A stretch of DNA of 13,269 bases. Source: an uncultured Flavobacteriales bacterium. Lineage in GTDB: Bacteria; Bacteroidota; Bacteroidia; Flavobacteriales_D; Sanyastnellaceae. This document shows positions 8,026 to 13,269 of the stretch, piece by piece; position 1 is the stretch's first letter, and the number at the start of each line of letters is the position of its first letter. The notes beneath the pieces are model-generated. The model saw only the letters and a program-made list of their open reading frames with translations, searched no databases and was not told the origin of the DNA. Both the position numbers and the translations under genes were made by a program. The stretch is from assembly GCA_913057815.1 (NCBI GenBank), contig CAJXOV010000017.1:1-13269 (forward strand), in the 5' to 3' direction.

Positions 8026-8612
8026 CCTCTTCCGTTCATCCATTTGGCTACATACTTCCCTATTACGTCATATTCAATATTAGCTGTGTCTCCTACAGTC
8101 ATAGCCCCGAACACGGTATTTTCAAAGGTATACGGAATAATGGCCACATCAAATTCATTCTCGCGAACATCAGCCAATGTTAAACTAGTTCCATTTACGG
8201 TAATGGATCCTTTTGGAACCATTAAATGATTCTCGGCTTTGTTTATTTTGAATGAAACTCTCCAGCTACCATTTTCTTCTTTAATTCCTGAACAAATAGC
8301 TAATCCATCCACGTGTCCTTGAACCAAGTGCCCGTCAAGTCTGCCATTCATCTGCGTGCACCTTTCTAAGTTTACCACTTCACCTTTTTGAAGTTGCCCA
8401 AGATTACTTAAGTCTAAAGTTTGTTTTATAGCCGTTACTACATGACTAAATTCATCTTTTTTAACTACAGTAAGACAAACCCCGTTATGGGAGATGCTTT
8501 GATCTACTTTTAATTCTTTAGATACCGTTGAAGAGATGGTGAAATCTATATTTTCACCATGACGCTCTATCTTGTTGATGGTGCCTAAGCACTCAATTAT
8601 TCCTGTGAACAT
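8022..8612 (-). CDS. ribE: Riboflavin synthase, alpha-type
   Basis: Converts two molecules of 6,7-dimethyl-8-ribityllumazine into riboflavin and a pyrimidine co-product that is recycled; this is the last step of riboflavin synthesis. The 196 residues show the two similar lumazine-binding barrels. Barrel 1 (~1-95) has the invariant MFTGIIE start and [10 protein letters not shown] (41-50). Barrel 2 (~96-190) has [10 protein letters not shown] (94-103), [13 protein letters not shown] (134-146) and [15 protein letters not shown] (174-188). Its ATG directly follows the TAA of the 890-aa surface-protein gene (TAAATG), so translation may be coupled and the two are probably on one transcript. No other rib gene or FMN riboswitch is in the window. 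The symbol ribC is also used for this enzyme. Confidence 0.96.
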   Translation of the reverse strand: MFTGIIECLGTINKIERHGENIDFTISSTVSKELKVDQSISHNGVCLTVVKKDEFSHVVTAIKQTLDLSNLGQLQKGEVVNLERCTQMNGRLDGHLVQGHVDGLAICSGIKEENGSWRVSFKINKAENHLMVPKGSITVNGTSLTLADVRENEFDVAIIPYTFENTVFGAMTVGDTANIEYDVIGKYVAKWMNGRG

Positions 8613-11285
8613 TTATTCGTTAGATTGTTTTTTTCCATCAAAGAGAGAAATACTTCCTGACAATTCTTCCTCTTTCACTCCTGTTAGTAAAGTGGTGTAG
8701 ACAATAACATGGTAGAAGTACACTCCATCGGAGCTAAGTTCATTCGAATCGATGTTTAAACCTTCCCACTTAATATCAGGGTCAGTTGTTTTAAATACTT
8801 CAGTTCCCCATCTGTTATAAATGGTCATATCTATAGAGTCCACATACGAATAGGGGAACGGTTCGAATAAGTCATTAAAACCATCTCCTTGAGGAGTGAA
8901 AACATTTGGTAATGAATACTCGGGACAATTCTCAGTGCAAATCTCTAAACTGGGATTACTTTCATTCTGATTAGGTGTACCGCCTAATCCAGGCAGAATA
9001 GAGTCGAGTGCAGAAACATAGAAGCATCCAGTAATATTTTCTTCATTAATATATTCAAATGTTGTTTCATCTGCCGCATTAATTGTCTCTAGTAGTGTGT
9101 ATTCTCCTTCTAATGTGGGCTTATAGAAAATGTTATAGGCAACCACATCATCTGTACATGATTCGTTAGGGTTATTCCAATTTAGGGTAACGGTTCCTGT
9201 TTCACAATCTCCCTCGCCAGATAGTTCTGGTGGGCAAGGTGCAGTGAGATCTACTGGAGTTCCACAGGCTTTTTGGCTTAAATTAATAGTAGGGTTAGGT
9301 AGAATCTCCAGAGTACTATTCATGCTCCCTAAGGCTAGCACATAATAGCAAAACTCAGCATTGTTGACTAGATCAACATCTATATAGGAAGGCTGATTGG
9401 TAGTAGCTAAAAACTCATACTCACTCGTCACGTTATTTAGCTTGTAAATCTCAAAAGTGTTATTTCCCCAACTGGTATTGCTCTGCCAATCTAATGTAAG
9501 TTGATTGTCATTTGGGGTAAAAGAAAGAAATTCAGACGAACTCACTCGAGAACCAAGAGTAGTTCCATTGGCATCTTCTAAATCTACCCTGTAGGCATGT
9601 TGCTCATTCAAAGTATTGATTTCTTCATGTAGAAATGTTCGAGGAAGAAAACTAATAAATTCATTTTGTTCACTTTCGAAAATTAATTCTTCAGCTGAAG
9701 AATTTCCTATACCATGATATAACTTGAATTTAAAAGGTGATGTTAATAAGAGAGTGTCTCCCTCTACAGGAGGAGCCCAGTGAATGGTGTCCGTACCTAG
9801 AGTTAAATCAGTAATTCCAATACTAACTTTTGTAAGTACAGGGATAATTAGATCTATAAAATTGCATATTTCGTCAGAAGCTATACTTTCACTCCCATTA
9901 GCGAAACAAGCTACAATCATGTAGCAAGACTCAAGGCCAAAATCTATGCCTTCAGAATCATTATACGTAGTTTGATCGGCAGCCACCGTGGTTATTAATT
10001 GGTAGCCAGTAAAAGCAGGTACACCTGTTTCACAGTAAGAAGGTTCATACCCAAAAAATCCTGTTCGCTTGTAGATCTTATATGCTACTACCTCCTCACA
10101 GAAATGGGAATCCCATTCCAAATCAAAACTTAATCCATTTCGTTCTACGGTTAGATTCTCAATAGGTGGAGCTATTACTGTAATCGAGATCTCTGAAATA
10201 TCTACAAGGTCATGCTCGTTGCTTACATCTTTACCTGTGAAAAGAACCTGATAAGCAGTTGGTCTTACTTCTTCACAGTCTGGATTCCAGGTGAATGTTC
10301 CGTTAGCAGGGTTTCCAAAAGAGTAATTAAAAACGGCTTCATTTTCCACTTCAGTTAGCGGAGCTCCGATTGCATCTAATTCCACAAAGGAAAAGTCATC
10401 AGTTCCTACTACATTTAGTGTTAACGTTTCTCCTATTACAATACATGTATCTTCAAAAAGCGTCAATACTGGAGGAGTATTAGCGCAAATCAATACTTCA
10501 ATTTGCATATCTCGGATCACATAACCCACTAAAAATCCATTCCTAAACTCTTCAATTTTTATGGCGATATTGTATTCACCTGCTATTACTGGAGACTCCC
10601 ATGTTACAGTTCCAGTCTCGCTATTAATTGTGAAAGAATCATTTACACCGTTTGACTCCTCTATTAAATTGGGTAGGTCCCAGCTGGAAATCTCGAGTCC
10701 GTTGAATCCTCTACAAGGAATTAAGGAATAAACCAAAGAATCTCCATCTATGTCGAAAGCTCCAGGGTTGTGTTCCCATTTACTATTTATACAGGCTTGA
10801 TCTTTTGCTGGGTATAATAAGCTTACAGAATTATTATGGCCGCCAAAAGGAGTAATTCTAAGTAATGACTCTATGTAGAAAATCTGATTGATTGATTCAT
10901 CCATATTAATCACACCTCCATTTCTATTAGGATCTTCCATACTAATTATGTAGTTCCCAGGACCAGGGTACGTGTGAATCACTCGGTAATAATTTAGGCG
11001 TGCATCCTCATCGTTATTAAACCCTACTTCAGGTATAGCTTCCACTCTTTGAATACTATCGATTGGTGCATTAATAGCTTCATCGCCATATTTAATGTTT
11101 AAATAGGGCCTGTCTGCTAAGGAAGAAGCCTTAGTACAGGTGACTATGGTAATTTCATACCTGAAATCGCTATTGTCATTTTGGTCTACCTTTTTATAAG
11201 AAATCTCTCCTGCCCTGTTGTGTGTGGCCAATGCCGCAGAATAAACGCCTAAAAAAGCTATAATTATTAAAATTAATTTCTTCAT
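8613..11285 (-). CDS. Secreted cadherin/FN3-like multidomain CHU_C protein (T9SS substrate), 890 aa
   Basis: A predicted cell-surface protein of unknown function. Residues 1-20 form a signal peptide (MKKLILIIIAFLG...ALA, cleavage before THNRAGEISY). The mature start 'THNRAGEI-Y' is common in Bacteroidota CHU_C proteins. Residues ~21-160 form a beta-rich N-terminal domain. Next come cadherin/Ig-like domains, with a calcium-type DIDGDS at 178-183 and GTVTWESPVIAGEYNIAIKI after it. Fibronectin III-like modules begin around residue 373 and again around 682 (VTLNWNN...VVAYNIFYK). Residues ~788-884 are the CHU_C/gliding-motility domain (YSLPNVFTPQGDGFND, then IYNRWGTEVFKT), a type B sorting signal for type IX secretion. 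The ATG at 11285 is supported by the signal peptide. It is divergent from pdxA and runs directly into ribE. No PorP/SprF-type partner is adjacent. Domain limits are approximate and the ligand is unknown. Confidence 0.88.
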   Translation of the reverse strand: MKKLILIIIAFLGVYSAALATHNRAGEISYKKVDQNDNSDFRYEITIVTCTKASSLADRPYLNIKYGDEAINAPIDSIQRVEAIPEVGFNNDEDARLNYYRVIHTYPGPGNYIISMEDPNRNGGVINMDESINQIFYIESLLRITPFGGHNNSVSLLYPAKDQACINSKWEHNPGAFDIDGDSLVYSLIPCRGFNGLEISSWDLPNLIEESNGVNDSFTINSETGTVTWESPVIAGEYNIAIKIEEFRNGFLVGYVIRDMQIEVLICANTPPVLTLFEDTCIVIGETLTLNVVGTDDFSFVELDAIGAPLTEVENEAVFNYSFGNPANGTFTWNPDCEEVRPTAYQVLFTGKDVSNEHDLVDISEISITVIAPPIENLTVERNGLSFDLEWDSHFCEEVVAYKIYKRTGFFGYEPSYCETGVPAFTGYQLITTVAADQTTYNDSEGIDFGLESCYMIVACFANGSESIASDEICNFIDLIIPVLTKVSIGITDLTLGTDTIHWAPPVEGDTLLLTSPFKFKLYHGIGNSSAEELIFESEQNEFISFLPRTFLHEEINTLNEQHAYRVDLEDANGTTLGSRVSSSEFLSFTPNDNQLTLDWQSNTSWGNNTFEIYKLNNVTSEYEFLATTNQPSYIDVDLVNNAEFCYYVLALGSMNSTLEILPNPTINLSQKACGTPVDLTAPCPPELSGEGDCETGTVTLNWNNPNESCTDDVVAYNIFYKPTLEGEYTLLETINAADETTFEYINEENITGCFYVSALDSILPGLGGTPNQNESNPSLEICTENCPEYSLPNVFTPQGDGFNDLFEPFPYSYVDSIDMTIYNRWGTEVFKTTDPDIKWEGLNIDSNELSSDGVYFYHVIVYTTLLTGVKEEELSGSISLFDGKKQSNE

Positions 11286-11297
11286 GCTAGTAGTAGG

Positions 11298-11305
11298 TAA
11301 AAATA
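11298..11305 (-). promoter_or_regulatory. Weak candidate -7 element for the 890-aa surface-protein gene
   Basis: On the minus strand this reads TATTTTTA, one base off TAnnTTTG, and lies 12 nt before the ATG. No TTG -33 element is found at a suitable distance. It has the same final-base deviation (A for G) as the candidate in front of the other CHU_C gene. That may be chance in AT-rich DNA. Confidence 0.22.
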
Positions 11306-11322
11306 AGCATTAATGGGGCCAT

Positions 11323-11339
11323 ATAATGAACGTTATTAT
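11323..11339. promoter_or_regulatory. Inverted repeat in the divergent intergenic region
   Basis: ATAAT-G-AACGTT-ATTAT becomes a perfect 16-base palindrome (8-bp arms) if the single G at 11328 is bulged out. It lies between the 890-aa protein gene (minus) and pdxA (plus), 38 nt and 113 nt from their starts. It could be an operator or a small hairpin. There is no T-run and no known factor to assign, and AT-rich intergenic DNA gives such palindromes by chance. Confidence 0.25.
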
Positions 11340-11395
11340 CTCTTAAAATAGTTTGTGATACTAAAGGATAATAAAGTTTTAGGGCTAAAAAAAGT

Positions 11396-11432
11396 TAACT
11401 TTGTTGGCTAATAACAGAGAAGTATATTTTTC
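11396..11432 (+). promoter_or_regulatory. Candidate Bacteroidota promoter(s) of pdxA
   Basis: Two readings are possible. TAACTTTG (11396-11403) is an exact TAnnTTTG -7 box but lacks a TTG upstream at the right spacing. Alternatively, TTG at 11404-11406 serves as -33 for TATTTTTC (11425-11432, one mismatch) with an 18-nt gap. The second would give a short leader of roughly 10-15 nt before the ATG at 11453, as is usual in this phylum. Confidence 0.45.
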
Positions 11433-11452
11433 TGCGTTGCAAAGAAAAACCA

Positions 11453-12502
11453 ATGAATACGAATAGAAGTAGATCAGTGAGAGTAGGAATTACAATGGGT
11501 GATTACAATGGAATAGGTCCTGAAATTATCCTAAAGACTTTTAAAGATTTAAGAATGTTCAATGGCATTGAGCCAGTTATCTATGGGAGCGCTCGAGTTT
11601 TAAAGCACTATAGAAATTTGTTGGATCTCAAAGATTATCCGATAAAAAGAGTGGATAATGCTGAGGATTGTGAAGGAAAAGAATTGCACGTAGTAAATAT
11701 TGGAGAGCCCAAAGAAATCACCCCAGGAACACCCTCTAAAGATGCGGGCTTGTTGGCTTTTGAAAGTCTAAAAAGAGCCACAGAAGATTTGGCTGCTACT
11801 AAAATAGATGTACTCATCACTGCTCCTATAGATAAAGACTCCATCCAAAGTGAGGAGTTTAAGTTTCCGGGTCACACTGAGTATTTAGCAGAAATGAGTA
11901 ATGTGGAAGAAAGCCTCATGTTGCTAATGACGGATTACCTTAAGGTGGGTGTGGTTACAGGTCATTTGCCATTGAAGGACGTAAGTAAGTCTATTACTAA
12001 AGATGCTATAAAGAGAAAAGCTAGGTTGTTAATAGATACACTACAAAAGGATTTTGGCTTTGAAAGACCTAGAGTTGCCATATTAGCGTTGAACCCTCAT
12101 GCCGGAGATAACGGATTGCTGGGTGAAGAAGAAAAAGAGATTATTAATCCTGCCATAAGAGAATTAAAAGAAGAAGGTCATTTAGTGTTTGGGTCTTATT
12201 CAGCAGACGGATTCTTCGGTTCAAGTGTTTTTAAATCGTTTGATGGAGTTTTGGCTATGTACCATGATCAAGGTTTAATTCCATTTAAGGCATTGGCTTT
12301 TAATGAAGGAGTAAATTATACAGCCGGTCTTCCTATTGTTAGGACTTCACCAGATCACGGAACGGCATATGCAATAGCGGGAAAAGGTGAGGCAGATGAA
12401 ACATCAATGAGAACCGCTATTTTTAAAGCAATAGACATTTTTGATAAAAGAGTTTTTGTCAAAGAAATGTCCTCTAATCCACTAAAAGCTCAAAAAGTGT
12501 AG
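11453..12502 (+). CDS. pdxA: 4-hydroxythreonine-4-phosphate dehydrogenase PdxA
   Basis: Oxidises 4-phosphohydroxy-L-threonine with NAD+ to a product that yields 3-amino-2-oxopropyl phosphate, in the DXP-dependent route to pyridoxal 5'-phosphate. The 349-residue protein carries the N-terminal GITMGDYNGIGPE (12-24) and the substrate-binding PGHTEY (139-144, His141/Thr142). The three metal-ligand histidines are His171 (TGHLPL), His216 (NPHAGDNGLLGEEE) and His271 (MYHDQGLIPFK), each offset by +5 from the E. coli positions 166, 211 and 266. The PIVRTSPDHGTAY block (294-306) follows. All expected active-site residues are present, so it should be functional. It is the first plus-strand gene of a pdxA-yceD-rpmF run. 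The PLP it helps make is the cofactor of the nearby kynureninase, but nothing shows shared control. Confidence 0.96.
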   Translation: MNTNRSRSVRVGITMGDYNGIGPEIILKTFKDLRMFNGIEPVIYGSARVLKHYRNLLDLKDYPIKRVDNAEDCEGKELHVVNIGEPKEITPGTPSKDAGLLAFESLKRATEDLAATKIDVLITAPIDKDSIQSEEFKFPGHTEYLAEMSNVEESLMLLMTDYLKVGVVTGHLPLKDVSKSITKDAIKRKARLLIDTLQKDFGFERPRVAILALNPHAGDNGLLGEEEKEIINPAIRELKEEGHLVFGSYSADGFFGSSVFKSFDGVLAMYHDQGLIPFKALAFNEGVNYTAGLPIVRTSPDHGTAYAIAGKGEADETSMRTAIFKAIDIFDKRVFVKEMSSNPLKAQKV

Positions 12503-12552
12503 CCTTAATTTGAAGCTTTCAAATGGACTAGAGCTAATACCTTTCATTATTC

Positions 12553-12583
12553 TTGTCCAATTGTTTAAAACTTCTTATTTTTG
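12553..12583 (+). promoter_or_regulatory. Bacteroidota-type promoter of the yceD-rpmF unit
   Basis: TTG (12553-12555), a 20-nt gap, then TATTTTTG (12576-12583) fit the Bacteroidota -33/-7 pattern TTG-N17-23-TAnnTTTG exactly. The -7 box ends only 14 nt before ATG 12598, so the leader should be under about 12 nt. It lies in the 95-bp gap after pdxA, so yceD and rpmF likely have their own promoter besides any read-through. Confidence 0.65.
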
Positions 12584-12597
12584 CGCACCCTTAAAAA

Positions 12598-13113
12598 ATG
12601 GGGATGTCAGACTCAAGCACATATAGAATTCCTTATATAGGTTTAAAAAACGGAATTCATACTTATGAATTTGAAGCTGACGAATCGTTCTTTTCTAAGT
12701 TTGAACAGTCTCTGCTTGTAAAAGCAAAGATGAATTTTGAGATTCAACTCGAAAAGTTGAATACCCAAATGAATCTAGAGATTGATCTAGTAGGCCTGGT
12801 AGAAACCATGTGTGATAGATGTGGGGGTGATTTAACCTCGCAGATTGATGGTGACTTTAAAGTAGTAATAAAGTTTGGTGATGAATCATCTGATTTGACT
12901 GACGACTTGATAGTTTTGGGGCCTAGTGAACATTTTGTTGAACTCGATCATTTATTTTTTGAGTTTGCGCACTTATGTTTGCCTGCTAGAAACGTTCATG
13001 AGGAAGAAGCTGATTGTAATCAAAAAGCTTTAGAGGCCCTTAGGGAATTTGGATTAAAAGAAAAGGATATAGAAATAGACCCAAGATGGGCAGCATTAAA
13101 GAATTTGAAATAG
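12598..13113 (+). CDS. yceD: YceD/DUF177 family protein (large-subunit rRNA accumulation factor)
   Basis: A 171-residue member of the DUF177/YceD family, which is encoded next to rpmF in very many bacteria and has been linked to 23S rRNA accumulation; its molecular activity is not firmly known. The family cysteines are present as CDRC (72-75), then Cys127 in HLCLPARNVHEEEADC and Cys140. Four cysteines suggest a metal site. The C-terminal IDPRWAALKNLK (160-171) is the usual ending. Two ATGs, at 12598 and 12604, are possible starts; the promoter just upstream gives a very short leader for either, and I take the first. rpmF starts 14 nt after the TAG stop, which supports the family call. Confidence 0.9.
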   Translation: MGMSDSSTYRIPYIGLKNGIHTYEFEADESFFSKFEQSLLVKAKMNFEIQLEKLNTQMNLEIDLVGLVETMCDRCGGDLTSQIDGDFKVVIKFGDESSDLTDDLIVLGPSEHFVELDHLFFEFAHLCLPARNVHEEEADCNQKALEALREFGLKEKDIEIDPRWAALKNLK

Positions 13114-13127
13114 GAAAATAGACAGAT

Positions 13128-13222
13128 ATGGCACATCCTAAGAGCAAAACCTCGAAGCAGAGAAAACGTAAAAGAAGAACTCATTACAAAGCGGAAGCAC
13201 CTACCTTAGGTATGTGTCAAAC
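13128..13222 (+). CDS. rpmF: 50S ribosomal protein L32, N-terminal fragment
   Basis: Starts at ATG 13128 with MAHPKSKTSKQRKRKRR followed by THYKAEAPTLGMCQ, the typical basic N-terminus of bacterial L32. Only 31 complete codons plus two bases are genomic; a full L32 is about 55-65 residues. From 13223 the reading frame runs into Nextera adapter, so the Cys that appears after Gln-Thr, and everything beyond it, is artificial and says nothing about a zinc-binding CxxC. It lies directly downstream of yceD and probably shares its transcript. Confidence 0.95.
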
Positions 13223-13269
13223 CTGTCTCTTATACACATCTCCGAGCCCACGAGACCTCTCTACATCTC
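13223..13269 (+). other. Nextera i7 adapter with index read-through (not genomic)
   Basis: CTGTCTCTTATACACATCT (13223-13241) is the reverse complement of the Tn5 mosaic end. CCGAGCCCACGAGAC (13242-13256) is the i7-side adapter. CTCTCTAC (13257-13264) sits in the index position and matches the Nextera N707 index as I remember it. ATCTC (13265-13269) begins the flow-cell P7 sequence. The first C (13223) could also be genomic. Confidence 0.98.

Noticed and set aside
8044..8229. Open frame of 61 aa on the plus strand opposite ribE
   Set aside because: It is wholly antisense to the conserved riboflavin synthase coding sequence and resembles no known protein.
11635..11844. Open frame of 69 aa on the minus strand opposite pdxA
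   Set aside because: It is wholly antisense to conserved pdxA coding sequence, with no signal of its own.
12508..12524. Hairpin ATTTGAA-GCT-TTCAAAT just after pdxA as a terminator
   Set aside because: The 7-bp stem is mostly A-T pairs and is followed by GGACTAG with no T-run, so it does not look like an intrinsic terminator.
13224..13226. Second cysteine of a possible CxxC zinc motif in L32
   Set aside because: The TGT codon lies inside the adapter, so the genomic residue at this position is unknown.
1..13269. Matching terminal 19-mers as inverted repeats of a transposon spanning the window
   Set aside because: They are the Tn5 mosaic ends of the library chemistry; one is followed by i7 adapter and index, and no transposase gene is present.

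Overview
The window reads as a low-GC contig from a member of the Bacteroidota, most likely a marine or environmental Flavobacteriales-type bacterium. Two large secreted proteins end in the gliding-motility/CHU_C domain used for type IX secretion. Candidate promoters match the Bacteroidota -7 consensus TAnnTTTG. Genes lack Shine-Dalgarno sequences, and the enzymes have the sequence style of that phylum. Both ends are not genome: bases 1-19 are the Nextera (Tn5) mosaic end, and 13223-13269 are mosaic end plus i7 adapter plus an 8-base index. The biological sequence is therefore about 20-13222, and the first and last genes are cut by the library, not by evolution.

Layout: (1) 20-265, the 3' end of an Ig-like domain lipoprotein-type gene. 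(2) 352-4977, a 1541-residue surface protein: signal peptide, IgGFc-binding-like N-terminal domain, eleven cysteine-marked Ig/PKD-like repeats and a CHU_C domain. A reelin-subrepeat-like jelly roll is inserted inside its third repeat. (3) On the minus strand, kynU (kynureninase) followed after 4 nt by ktrA (K+ channel gating subunit), ending tail-to-tail 3 nt from gene 2. (4) fbp (class I fructose-1,6-bisphosphatase), divergent from kynU. (5) On the minus strand, an 890-residue secreted multidomain CHU_C protein whose stop codon abuts the start of ribE (riboflavin synthase); ribE overlaps the fbp stop tail-to-tail. (6) On the plus strand, pdxA (pyridoxal phosphate synthesis), then yceD/DUF177 and the start of rpmF (ribosomal protein L32).

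The housekeeping genes cover vitamin synthesis (riboflavin, PLP), gluconeogenesis, tryptophan/kynurenine metabolism, potassium uptake and the ribosome. PdxA supplies the cofactor that kynureninase uses, but nothing shows that the genes are regulated together. The two large surface proteins are the accessory part and are probably adhesins or surface-layer components.

I see no CRISPR array, tRNA, rRNA, transposase, phage gene or toxin/defence system. No intergenic stretch exceeds about 170 bases. The most unusual item is the nested domain architecture of gene 2, not a new multi-gene system.
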